Shown here: in pieces, positions 34,341-42,236 of the stretch
Layout: each line of letters opens with the position of its first letter
Numbering within the stretch: the stretch's first letter is position 1
Assembly: GCA_039819165.1 (NCBI GenBank)
Contig: JBCBSM010000002.1
Location: 171,832 to 235,831, forward strand
Direction of reading: 5' to 3'
Length of the DNA: 64,000 nt
From: Planctomycetota bacterium
Lineage (GTDB): Bacteria > Planctomycetota > Phycisphaerae > Phycisphaerales > UBA1924
Notes under the pieces: generated by a model
Told to the model about the DNA's origin: nothing
The model's input: the letters and a program-made list of their open reading frames with translations, nothing else
The model's database searches: none
Position numbers and translations under genes: made by a program

Positions 34341-35171
34341 GTGAACCGACGCAACCGGGTCGTGCCCATCATCGCGGCGTGCATGATGGCGTTGATCGCC
34401 CGCGAGGGCCTCGCCCAGGCTCCCGCGCAACCCAGCGACGCCGCGGCCGACGCCGAGGCGCGGATCGCCGAACTCGAGGCCCGCGTGGCGGCGCTCGAAG
34501 AGGAGCGATCGCTGCTGGTGCAGCGGCTGGCCGACGCGGTGCAGATGCTCCGCAACCTGGGCTTCGCGGCCCCGCCGCAGATGGCCCCCGAGCCGGTGGA
34601 CCCGCTGGCCTCGCCCAACGCGCTGCTGCACACGCTCCGCCGCCGGGCCGCCGTCGAACTGGGCGGCATGCCGCGGGCGACCCAGGCCGACCGACTGGCC
34701 TATGACCGCGCGGCGAGCGAGTGGATCGAGAAGGCCAATCAGGGCCTCGCCGGCGAGCGGCGATGGCTCGTCCGCGTGCTGGGCGTGACCATGCCGACCA
34801 GCGGCTCGTCTGCCGCCCGCGCCGCCGCCAGCGTGCAGATCTTCGATCCCGCCTCGGGCCGGCCGCTCTCGCTGCCCACGCAGGTGGCGACCACGAGCCG
34901 CATGGCCCGGCGGCTGGCCGACGAGGACGCGCCCGAGGCCTGGCTCGCCACCGTCCGCGTGGCGGCCAGCGTCGTCCGCAACCCCGCGCGCACCGAGCCC
35001 GGCCCCTTCGACTACCCGCCCTACCTCGCGCCCGAGGTCGAGGCCACCGTGCGCGTCGAGTGGCGGGACTTCCAGCCCGCCGAGGTGCCCGAGGGGTTCT
35101 TCGATGCGGACGCCGGCGAGCCCGATGCCGTCGCGCCGCCGCCCGCGGAGCGCGCAAGCGTGCCTCGGTAG
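34341..35171 (+). CDS. Exported coiled-coil protein of unknown function
   Basis: A 276-residue protein with an N-terminal signal peptide (about residues 1-26). A short coiled coil (ARIAELEARVAALEEERSLL) follows, and then a domain rich in Ala/Arg with no catalytic motif. The C-terminus is Pro/Glu-rich. The GTG start at 34341 lies ten bases after hmgA, with GAGG in between, so it may be cotranscribed with hmgA. I do not recognise the family. Confidence 0.6.
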   Translation: MNRRNRVVPIIAACMMALIAREGLAQAPAQPSDAAADAEARIAELEARVAALEEERSLLVQRLADAVQMLRNLGFAAPPQMAPEPVDPLASPNALLHTLRRRAAVELGGMPRATQADRLAYDRAASEWIEKANQGLAGERRWLVRVLGVTMPTSGSSAARAAASVQIFDPASGRPLSLPTQVATTSRMARRLADEDAPEAWLATVRVAASVVRNPARTEPGPFDYPPYLAPEVEATVRVEWRDFQPAEVPEGFFDADAGEPDAVAPPPAERASVPR

Positions 35172-35263
35172 GTTCCGGGGCGTCTCCGATCTTGGTATTC
35201 GCTGCGTTGGTCCGCGTGCATATGCATGCGGCTCGGTCGGATGGTCAGCGTTGCGGCTCTTGC

Positions 35264-36010
35264 TCAGCTGCGCAGCTTCCGCGGATCCACCGCGGGCTTG
35301 CCGTCGGCGAATTCCCAGACCACGACCGGAACGTCGCGGACGCCCCACTCCAGGGCCGCCTCGTGCGTGGGAAAGAGCACGTCGAGGCGGTTGCCCTTGA
35401 TCGCGCCGCCGCGATCGAGCACCGGCACGATGCGGCCCTGGTCGTAGCCCGGGATCGTCAGCATGCTGCCGAAGGGCAGCACGTCGGTGTCGGCCGCGAC
35501 CAGCATGCCGCCGTTGGTGTAGACGCTGTGGAGCGTCGCGGTCTGGCCGTCGGCGTAGGGGTAGCACGAGGCCGCGTGGGGCGAGTAGGCCGTCACCCGC
35601 ATCATGATGGTGCGGGCCGGGCGGACGGGGCGGCCGTCGAACCACCGCGTCTCGGCGATCTCTTGGTCCGATGCACCCGCCGCGGGAGCGCTGGTCGCGA
35701 CGGCCGTCGCCGATGCCGTCGTGCCGCGATCGAGCATCGCCATGGGCCGCGTGGTGCCGAACTCCTTGGTGAGAATGGCCGACGCGATCGTCGCGACGGC
35801 GGCGAGCGACCAGAGGAGGCCGACGCGGCTGGGCACCCGGCCGCGCCGGGGCGCATCCACGAGGAGGGGCCGCGACGCGGGCTCGATGGCCCCGGGCAGG
35901 TCATGCGCCGGCTCGATGAGCCCGGAGGGGCGGTGCCCCACGACCGGCACGTCCACCCGCACGACGCGCTTCGACTCGACCTTCGGATCTTGGGTTGTTC
36001 CAGCCACCAC
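35264..36010 (-). CDS. Membrane-anchored 3D-domain protein (double-psi beta-barrel)
   Basis: A 248-residue protein. A single membrane segment is near residues 66-82. The C-terminal half ends in the 3D domain: VTAYSPH, then FGSMLTIPGYDQG and VLDRGGAIKGNRLDVLFPTH, with the conserved aspartates of the MltA/YabE-type barrel. Proteins with this domain are cell-wall lytic transglycosylases or resuscitation-factor-like enzymes. The start is a GTG at 36010; a second GTG follows directly. It is convergent with the preceding gene across 92 bases. Confidence 0.8.
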   Translation of the reverse strand: MVAGTTQDPKVESKRVVRVDVPVVGHRPSGLIEPAHDLPGAIEPASRPLLVDAPRRGRVPSRVGLLWSLAAVATIASAILTKEFGTTRPMAMLDRGTTASATAVATSAPAAGASDQEIAETRWFDGRPVRPARTIMMRVTAYSPHAASCYPYADGQTATLHSVYTNGGMLVAADTDVLPFGSMLTIPGYDQGRIVPVLDRGGAIKGNRLDVLFPTHEAALEWGVRDVPVVVWEFADGKPAVDPRKLRS

Positions 36011-36288
36011 CGATCTCCGCTTGTCGGCCGATCACTCGGACGCGCACGCGGCTTCGAACCGTCGCCCGCGTCGCCGCAGAGGGAAGTCCGCCCATTCCGG
36101 CGGTCGATCTCGCTGGTCGCCCAAGGCTATCCCAGGACGACGCCAACCGACCGCACGGCGGTGGTGTTCCCCGTCTGGACGCTCGTCGGCCCGGAACGCC
36201 CCCGGCTGGAGGCAAACCTGCCCCCATCGGCCCATGCCGTCAAGCGATGGCGGGCCCGCGATGCGCTGCGCCGGTACCGTTGCCCCGC

Positions 36289-37152
36289 ATGACCCTCACA
36301 GAAGTCTTGATCTGCCTGGTTATCGGCGCGGCCGCGGGAGTTCTCGGCGGCCTGGCCGGCATCGGCGGGTCGCTCATCATGCTGCCCGCGCTGGCCCTGC
36401 TTCTCGACGACGCGGAGCCCGGCACCGCCCAGCACCTCTTCATGGCGGCCGCCATGGTCGTCAACGTCGCGGTGAGCTTCCCCGCGGCGCTGAGGCACCA
36501 CAGGGCGCGGGCCATCCGCCGCGAGGCGCTCGTGGTGATCCTGCCGGCGATGGCCGTGGCGATCGTCGTCGGCGTGCTGGCCTCCAACTGGATCGACGGG
36601 CTGACGCTCCGCAAGCTGCTGGCCGCCTTCATCGCGGGCTACGCGATCATGACCTTCGTGCGGTACTTCCGGAGGGCTCCGGAGCCCGCCCGCGAGAACG
36701 AGAAGCTCACGCCCCCGCGGCTGATCGGCATCGGCGGGGGTACGGGGGTGGTTGCGGGCCTGCTCGGCATCGGCGGCGGCGTGCTCATGGTGCCGCTGCT
36801 GCAGCTGCTGTGCCGGCTGCCCATCCGCAACGCCATCGCGACAAGCTCGGCCGTCATGGTGCTGACGGCCATCATCGGCGCCTCGCTCAAGCTCGCGACC
36901 CTGGGAAGCCACGGACGCTCCTTCGTGGATGCCCTGGTCATCGCGGCCGCCCTCGCGCCCACGGCGTTCTTCGGCGCGCGGCTCGGCGCGGCGCTCACGC
37001 ACCGCCTGCCGCTGCAGGTCGTCCGGCTCGTGGTCGCCGGCGCGCTCTTCCTCGTAGCTGTCAGAATGGCGGGCGATGCGCTCGCCAAGCGCAACCAGGA
37101 CGTCCCACCGCCGCCTTCCGACGCCCCCGCGGCGGTGCAACCGCCACCCTGA
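36289..37152 (+). CDS. TauE/SafE family sulfite or anion exporter
   Basis: A 287-residue membrane protein with about eight membrane segments. The N- and C-terminal halves carry the repeated glycine motifs of the family, GVLGGLAGIGGSLIMLPAL (residues 17-35) and GVVAGLLGIGGGVLMVPLL. Members export sulfite, sulfoacetate or other anions. No sulfur genes are adjacent, so the substrate is open. No ribosome-binding site precedes the ATG. The 278 bases before the gene (36011-36288) hold no recognised element. Confidence 0.82.
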   Translation: MTLTEVLICLVIGAAAGVLGGLAGIGGSLIMLPALALLLDDAEPGTAQHLFMAAAMVVNVAVSFPAALRHHRARAIRREALVVILPAMAVAIVVGVLASNWIDGLTLRKLLAAFIAGYAIMTFVRYFRRAPEPARENEKLTPPRLIGIGGGTGVVAGLLGIGGGVLMVPLLQLLCRLPIRNAIATSSAVMVLTAIIGASLKLATLGSHGRSFVDALVIAAALAPTAFFGARLGAALTHRLPLQVVRLVVAGALFLVAVRMAGDALAKRNQDVPPPPSDAPAAVQPPP

Positions 37153-37196
37153 GAACCCCAGCACTGGCGCGGCGTATGCAGATCCGTTGCACGATC

Positions 37197-37220
37197 GCGC
37201 ACGGCCATGCCGCCGTGCGC
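37197..37220 (+). repeat. Perfect 9-bp hairpin before htpX
   Basis: GCGCACGGC, loop CATGCC, GCCGTGCGC. It lies between the exporter stop and the htpX ribosome-binding site GGAGGG. No T run follows, so it is either a weak terminator of the exporter or a leader structure of htpX. Confidence 0.5.
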
Positions 37221-37237
37221 ACCACCGGAGGGACACG

Positions 37238-38071
37238 ATGTCCGTCTCGCTGATCAACAACGCCAAGACCGCGCTGCTGCTGGGCGGCCTGATGGGCCTC
37301 ATCCTGGCCGTGGGGTATGCCTTCGGAGGACCGCAGGCAATCATCCCCGCGTTGGTCCTGGCGCTCATCATGAACGTCGGTGCGTTCCTGTTCTCGGACA
37401 GGATCGCCATCGCCGCCATGCGGGGCCAGGAGGTCACCGGCGGGCGGCTGTACGACCTCGTCGACGAGTTGCGGCAGCGGGCCAACCTGCCCATGCCCCG
37501 CGTCTTCGTGTGCCCGCAGCAGGCCCCCAACGCCTTCGCGACGGGCCGCAGCCCGAGCCGCGCCGCGGTGGCCGTCACCGAGGGCGCCCTGCAGCTGCTG
37601 ACGGCCGACGAGCTCCGCGGCGTGATGGCCCACGAGCTGGCGCACGTCAAGAACCGCGACACGCTCATCAGCACCATCGCCGCCACGGTCTCGGGCGTGC
37701 TCGCCATGCTCGCGCAGTTCGCGCTCTTCTTCGGCGGGGGTAACCGCGAGGGCGGCAACCCGCTGGTGATGCTCGGCACCGTCATCCTGGCGGCCGTGGG
37801 TGCCGTGGTCATCAAGGCCATGATCAGCCGCTCCCGAGAATTCGTCGCCGACGCCCACGGCGCCCGCATCGCCGGCTCGCCGCACGGCCTGATCGGCGCG
37901 CTACAGAAGCTCGAGGCGATGTCCAAGCGGATCCCGATGCAGAACCCGAATCCCGCGCAGAACAACCTGTTCATCGTCGAGCCGTTCACGGGCTCGCGGA
38001 TGCTCAGCAACATCTTCGCGACGCACCCGCCGACCGAGAAACGCATCCAGGCCCTGCTCAGCATGCAGTAG
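37238..38071 (+). CDS. htpX: Membrane metalloprotease HtpX
   Basis: A 277-residue M48-family protease that degrades misfolded membrane proteins, often induced by envelope stress. Two N-terminal membrane segments (about residues 10-30 and 35-53) are followed by the zinc motif H132-E133-L-A-H136 with the third ligand in SREFVADAHGA. Two further hydrophobic stretches flank residues 145-200. The length is normal. GGAGGG precedes ATG 37238. It is convergent with plsC (19-base gap). Confidence 0.92.
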   Translation: MSVSLINNAKTALLLGGLMGLILAVGYAFGGPQAIIPALVLALIMNVGAFLFSDRIAIAAMRGQEVTGGRLYDLVDELRQRANLPMPRVFVCPQQAPNAFATGRSPSRAAVAVTEGALQLLTADELRGVMAHELAHVKNRDTLISTIAATVSGVLAMLAQFALFFGGGNREGGNPLVMLGTVILAAVGAVVIKAMISRSREFVADAHGARIAGSPHGLIGALQKLEAMSKRIPMQNPNPAQNNLFIVEPFTGSRMLSNIFATHPPTEKRIQALLSMQ

Positions 38072-38090
38072 CCGGACGGATCGAGCGGGC

Positions 38091-38774
38091 TCAATCCAGC
38101 GTCGGCGGGCTCACCGGCGGCAGCGGTCGCGGGAATGTGCCCTCGCTCCGCTTGAGCAGCTCGAGTCGGATCTCGAGCTTCTGGGCCTCCAGCCGGTCGT
38201 GCAGCATCGCGAGCAGCGCGTCGGCGTCACGCGGCTGGTCCCCGGGTTCGATGGGCTCGCCATAGTGCACCCCCATGGGCCCGGCGAAGGGCGTGGGCAG
38301 CGCCCGGTGCCGCGGCCAGACGTCGAAGACGCCGTCTATGGCAACGGGCACAACGGGCACCTTGGCGCGCCGCAGCACCAGGGCGACGCCCCGCTTGAGC
38401 GGCATGAGGTGGCCGTCCCTAGTGCGGCGGCCCTCGGGGAACACGAGCACCGTACCGCCGGCCTGGAGCCGCCGCACCACCGCCTCGATTGCGGCCCGGT
38501 CGCCGGTGTCCTCCTTGATGGGGAAGGCGTTGAAGGCGCGGATGAACCGCCCGAACAGCGGGACGCGGAACAGCCCAGCCCGCGCCAGGAAGTCCAGCGG
38601 CCGGCAGCCGATGCCCGAGCCGATCAGCGGCGGGTCGTAGTACGACTGGTGGTTGGCGACCACCAGCACCGGGCCGTGCCGCGGGATGCGTTCGCTCCCC
38701 ATGTACACCACGCCGTGCAGGCCGCGAAAGTAGCCCAGCAGCAGCCGACGCCCGAGCGCGTAGTGCCAGCGCAT
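38091..38774 (-). CDS. plsC: 1-acyl-sn-glycerol-3-phosphate acyltransferase
   Basis: A 227-residue acyltransferase that makes phosphatidic acid from lysophosphatidic acid. Motif I is N-H42-Q-S-Y-Y-D47, and motif III is F112-P-E-G-R-R. There is a hydrophobic N-terminal segment. The start ATG 38774 keeps the family length; the frame is open further upstream but that part overlaps cmk. It lies 77 bases downstream of cmk, and the gap contains the small palindrome ACCTTTATTAAAGGGT near 38806-38821. Confidence 0.85.
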   Translation of the reverse strand: MRWHYALGRRLLLGYFRGLHGVVYMGSERIPRHGPVLVVANHQSYYDPPLIGSGIGCRPLDFLARAGLFRVPLFGRFIRAFNAFPIKEDTGDRAAIEAVVRRLQAGGTVLVFPEGRRTRDGHLMPLKRGVALVLRRAKVPVVPVAIDGVFDVWPRHRALPTPFAGPMGVHYGEPIEPGDQPRDADALLAMLHDRLEAQKLEIRLELLKRSEGTFPRPLPPVSPPTLD

Positions 38775-38851
38775 CGTGGGCTGCGGGCCGTCCGCGGACG
38801 AGTCACCTTTATTAAAGGGTTCTCCGCCACGCTGCGCCACGGCCGCCGCGC

Positions 38852-39646
38852 TCACGCCACGCCGACTCGGCCGAGTACGTCGCGCTCCAGCCGCGCGACG
38901 ACTTCGTCGAACTCGAGGGCGGTGGTATCGACGACGATCGCGTCGTCGGGGCACACCAGCGGGCCCTCCGCGCGGCCGCGGTCGGCCTCGTCGCGGGCCT
39001 GCAGCTCGGCCATCAGCCGGTCTACGCCCTTCTCATAGCCCGCCTCGCGGAGCTGGGCGGCCCGCCGCGTCGCCCGGACGCGGAGGTCGGCCTCGAGGTA
39101 GAACTTGACCAGCGCATCGGGGAACACCACCGAGCCCTGGTCGCGGCCCTCGGTCACCAGCCGCGGGTGCTGCTGGCCGATAAGCCGCTGCTTGCGGACC
39201 ATGTGCCGCCGCAGCTCGGGGATCCGCGCGACGGCCGACACCGCGGCGGTCACGTCCGGCGTGCGGATGCGCTCGTTGATGGGCTCGAACCAGGCCATGA
39301 TCGCCGGCGGGTCGTAGGTCCAGTCGAAGTGGAGGTCGGCATCGGTCACCAGCTCGACGGCACGGGCCGCGTCGCCCCGCTCGACGGCGGCCATCAGGTC
39401 CCGCTCGATGAGGATCGCCGCCGCCGCGCGGTACATGGCGCCGGTGTCGAGCAGGTCGAGCGCCAGGCGATCGGCGAGCGCCTGGGCCACCGTGCTCTTG
39501 CCGGTGCCCGCCGGGCCGTCAATGGTCACGATGATGTCGACGCCTCGTGGGATCACATCGTCCTGCCTGCACTCGGCGACCGTGGGCTGCACCTCGATCG
39601 CGTCCGGCGGGGACGCGACGCTCGCGGACTCGCCCACGCCGATCAT
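38852..39646 (-). CDS. cmk: Cytidylate kinase
   Basis: A 264-residue nucleotide kinase that phosphorylates CMP and dCMP. The P-loop GPAGTGKST is at residues 44-52, followed by LDTGAMYRA and TEGRDQGSVVFPDA. The first 36 residues are an extra N-terminal stretch compared with usual Cmk, whose start is close to the P-loop. The ATG at 39646 is favoured because GAGG precedes it and it overlaps the stop of the upstream gene as ATGA. A cmk-plsC pairing is common in bacteria. Confidence 0.9.
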   Translation of the reverse strand: MIGVGESASVASPPDAIEVQPTVAECRQDDVIPRGVDIIVTIDGPAGTGKSTVAQALADRLALDLLDTGAMYRAAAAILIERDLMAAVERGDAARAVELVTDADLHFDWTYDPPAIMAWFEPINERIRTPDVTAAVSAVARIPELRRHMVRKQRLIGQQHPRLVTEGRDQGSVVFPDALVKFYLEADLRVRATRRAAQLREAGYEKGVDRLMAELQARDEADRGRAEGPLVCPDDAIVVDTTALEFDEVVARLERDVLGRVGVA

Positions 39647-40791
39647 TGTCCGTCCTCGCCGTCGGACGTGTCGGAGGCCGACGCCTTGGCCGGGGCCTTC
39701 TTGCGGGACGACTTCTTGGAGGCCGGCTTCTTGGGGGCGGCCTCGCCGTCCTCCGGACCATCCGCGTCGGAGGTGGCTGCCGGATCCGATCCGGCGTCCT
39801 CGCCGTGCGGGCCTTCGTCGCCACCTTCGCCGGAGCCGTCCTTCTCGCCGTCCTCTCCGCCGTCCTCGGGCCCCTCCTCGGCTCCTTCCTCGGCCCCCTC
39901 TTCGGCGAAGATCGCGTCGAGCAAGGCCGCCGCGGCGGCATCCAGCTCGTCGTCGTCGGCGTCCTCGATGAGCGAGATCGGGCCGGCCTTGCCCTCCATC
40001 GCGTTCTGGAAGCCCACGCGGCTGCGGGTCAGGTTGAGGCGGACGTCCCCGTCGCCCTGATAGTCCAGCGCAACCGCCCCGTCGTAGCCCACCGCCGCGA
40101 TGGCCTCGAGCGTCTCGGCGAGATCGAAGCCCTCGTGCTCGACGATCGCGGCCTCGTCGGCCAGGTCGCCCTCGATCGCACGGAATCCCAGCGTCGAGGC
40201 GATCACCGCCGACGCGTAGGGCGTCACCTTGCGGAGGTAGGCCGCCGGATCCTCGGCCTTGGCCGCGGTGGCGAACTCGGGCAGCGTGCCCACGCGGAAT
40301 CCGCCGACCTTCTTGAGCAGCTGCGTCAGCCGCTCGGGGGATTCGGTCAGGCCCGGCCTGGGCATCAGCAGCAGGTTGAGCTCCCGCCGCTCGGCGTCGC
40401 CCATGAGCGCCCGAAGCCGGTCGGCCACGGCCTCGAAGGCCTCTTCGGTATCGGGCGCCTCGATGGCTACGCCCGCGGCGTTGCAGCCCAGCAGGGTCGA
40501 GGCCGCCAGCACGCGGCGAATCCGCTCCGAGACCGCGGCGCCGTCGCCCTCGAAGAGCGGCTGGGGCTGGTCCTCCACGAGCACCAGGCACGAACACCGT
40601 GCGCGATCGGCGGCGTCGCGGAGCTTGGTTAGGTCGTCGCGGGACTTGCCGGCCAGCAGGTCGGCCGAGAGCAGCAAGCCGTGCAGCCCGAGCTGCTCGT
40701 AGGCGAAGGCCGGCACATCGGTGAGGGTGAGCGTGGCCTGCGGGCCGACGAGCATCGACCGGAGGCTCCGCACCGCGAGGGCGAGCAGCAT
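39643..40791 (-). CDS. TIM-barrel sugar isomerase-like protein with acidic and lysine-rich tail
   Basis: About 382 residues from ATG 40791; other starts (40755, or upstream) are possible and no good ribosome-binding site helps. Residues 1-265 look like a xylose-isomerase-type TIM barrel (SADLLAGKS, AVALDYQGDGDVRLNLTRSR). The C-terminal 110 residues change abruptly to a strongly acidic Glu/Asp/Gly stretch, then a Lys/Ala/Ser-rich end (KKPASKKSSRKKAPAKA). The enzyme activity is uncertain since typical metal ligands are not clear. It is translationally coupled to cmk. Confidence 0.55.
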   Translation of the reverse strand: MLLALAVRSLRSMLVGPQATLTLTDVPAFAYEQLGLHGLLLSADLLAGKSRDDLTKLRDAADRARCSCLVLVEDQPQPLFEGDGAAVSERIRRVLAASTLLGCNAAGVAIEAPDTEEAFEAVADRLRALMGDAERRELNLLLMPRPGLTESPERLTQLLKKVGGFRVGTLPEFATAAKAEDPAAYLRKVTPYASAVIASTLGFRAIEGDLADEAAIVEHEGFDLAETLEAIAAVGYDGAVALDYQGDGDVRLNLTRSRVGFQNAMEGKAGPISLIEDADDDELDAAAAALLDAIFAEEGAEEGAEEGPEDGGEDGEKDGSGEGGDEGPHGEDAGSDPAATSDADGPEDGEAAPKKPASKKSSRKKAPAKASASDTSDGEDGQ

Positions 40792-41041
40792 CGCGGGCAC
40801 TGTAGACGGCCGAACACACACCCGCCGCGTTGCCTTCGCCACGCCCCCAATCCAGAGTCGGCGGGGCTCCCCGCCGCCGCAACGCCGCCCCGACGGCCCG
40901 GTTAGCATTGCCGCACCACGCGTCGGCGGCTCCTAGCGCCTAGCAATGCCGGCACCGCGCATCCCACGAAGGGTTCTCGGGAGGCGTGCGCGGGGGCGTC
41001 GATTCGCACGAAGCGGCCCGCCGGCTGTCCCGCGAGCCGCA

Positions 41042-41074
41042 GCCCAGAGACCGGCCCAGAGAACAGCCCAGACC
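41042..41074 (+). repeat. Short direct repeats in the gcvH leader
   Basis: Two full copies of a 12-base unit (GCCCAGAGACCG and GCCCAGAGAACA) and a partial third GCCCAGACC lie directly before the GGAGG of gcvH. They could be chance slippage. No glycine riboswitch consensus is seen. The 295-base gap upstream (40792-41086) holds no other recognised element. Confidence 0.6.
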
Positions 41075-41086
41075 AGGAGGGCTCGC

Positions 41087-41464
41087 ATGCCCGCTCCCAA
41101 CGACCGCCGCTACAGCGACTCGCACGAATGGCACAAGCAGGACGGCGACGTCGTGACCATCGGCATCACCCAGTTCGCCGTCGACCAGCTCACCGACGTC
41201 ACCTACGTCGAGATGAAGGATGCCGGCACGCAGGTCGCCAAGGGCGATCCCATCGGCGAGGTCGAATCCGTCAAGACCACCAGCGACATCTTCTCGGGCG
41301 TCACCGGCGAGATCCTCGAGGTCAACGAGAAGCTCGGCGACAACCCGGGCCTCATCAACGAGGACTGCTACGGCGGCGGCTGGCTCGTCAAGATCAAGGC
41401 GACCGAGAGCGGCGAGCTCGACGCCCTCATGGACGCCGATGCGTACGAGAAGCATGCCGGCTGA
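41087..41464 (+). CDS. gcvH: Glycine cleavage system H protein
   Basis: A 125-residue lipoyl carrier that shuttles the methylamine group between the P, T and L proteins. The lipoylated lysine is K63 in E-S-V-K63-T-T-S-D. The sequence RRYSDSHEW near the N-terminus is typical. Length is normal. AGGAGG lies upstream of ATG 41087. No other gcv genes are in the window. The last 11 bases overlap the ABC transporter gene, an odd neighbour for gcvH. Confidence 0.95.
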   Translation: MPAPNDRRYSDSHEWHKQDGDVVTIGITQFAVDQLTDVTYVEMKDAGTQVAKGDPIGEVESVKTTSDIFSGVTGEILEVNEKLGDNPGLINEDCYGGGWLVKIKATESGELDALMDADAYEKHAG

Positions 41465-42236
41465 CCCGGACGACCATCGCCCGAGCGGCTCCGACGCCAC
41501 CATCCGCTGCCGGGGCGTGCGCAAGAGCTACACGCTGGGCGATCGCCGCGTCGAGGCGTTGCGCGGGCTCGACATGGAGATCGAGGGCCCGGGCTTCTAC
41601 GCGATCATGGGGCAGTCGGGCAGCGGCAAGAGCACGCTGCTGCACCTCATGGCCGCCATGGACGTGCCCGACGCCGGCAGCATCGAGGTCGCCGGCGTTC
41701 GCGTCGAAGCGCTCTCCGAGAGGGAAGCCACCGCCTACCGCCGCCGCACCATCGGCGTCATCTTCCAGCAGTTCAACCTCATCCCCACGCTGACGGCCCG
41801 CGAAAACGTCGAGCTGCCCGGCGCCCTCGCGGGCGAGCCCGCCAAGACACTGGCCGACCGCAGCGCCGAGCTCCTCGGCCGGCTGGGCGTGGGCGACCGG
41901 GCCGACCACCGACCCGATGCGCTCTCGGGCGGCGAGCAGCAGCGCGTCGCCATCGCGCGGGCGCTGCTGTTCCGGCCGGGGGTCATCCTGGCCGACGAGC
42001 CGACCGGCGCCCTGGATTCGCAGACCAGCGAGCTGCTGTGGGGCTTGCTGGCCGAGCTCGCCCGCGAGCAGCGCTCCACCGTGCTGATGGTGACGCACGA
42101 GCCCGCGGCGGCCGTCCACTGCGAGCGGGTGCTGCTCATGCGCGACGGCGTGCTCGATGGGCAGATCGAAACGGAGGGACTGGATGCGGCCGGCGTGGCG
42201 GCTCGCTATCACCAGCGCGTGGCGAAGGCGGGTTAG
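41454..42236 (+). CDS. ABC transporter ATP-binding protein, LolD/MacB type
   Basis: A 260-residue ATPase. Walker A is GQSGSGKST, the signature is LSGGEQQR, and Walker B is VILADEPTGALD, all typical of the LolD/MacB/FtsE group. The ATG at 41454 lies inside the end of gcvH, and the gene overlaps the permease gene by 53 bases, so the three are translated together. It drives the large permease that follows. Confidence 0.9.
   Translation: MPADPDDHRPSGSDATIRCRGVRKSYTLGDRRVEALRGLDMEIEGPGFYAIMGQSGSGKSTLLHLMAAMDVPDAGSIEVAGVRVEALSEREATAYRRRTIGVIFQQFNLIPTLTARENVELPGALAGEPAKTLADRSAELLGRLGVGDRADHRPDALSGGEQQRVAIARALLFRPGVILADEPTGALDSQTSELLWGLLAELAREQRSTVLMVTHEPAAAVHCERVLLMRDGVLDGQIETEGLDAAGVAARYHQRVAKAG

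Noticed and set aside
36011-36288. Small gene in the gap before the TauE/SafE exporter
   Set aside because: Open frames there lack ribosome-binding sites and sensible composition.
38806-38821. Palindrome ACCTTTATTAAAGGGT between cmk and plsC as a terminator
   Set aside because: The stem is short, AT-rich and lacks a T run; the two genes are probably cotranscribed.
41042-41086. Glycine riboswitch before gcvH
   Set aside because: No glycine aptamer consensus; only short direct repeats are seen.
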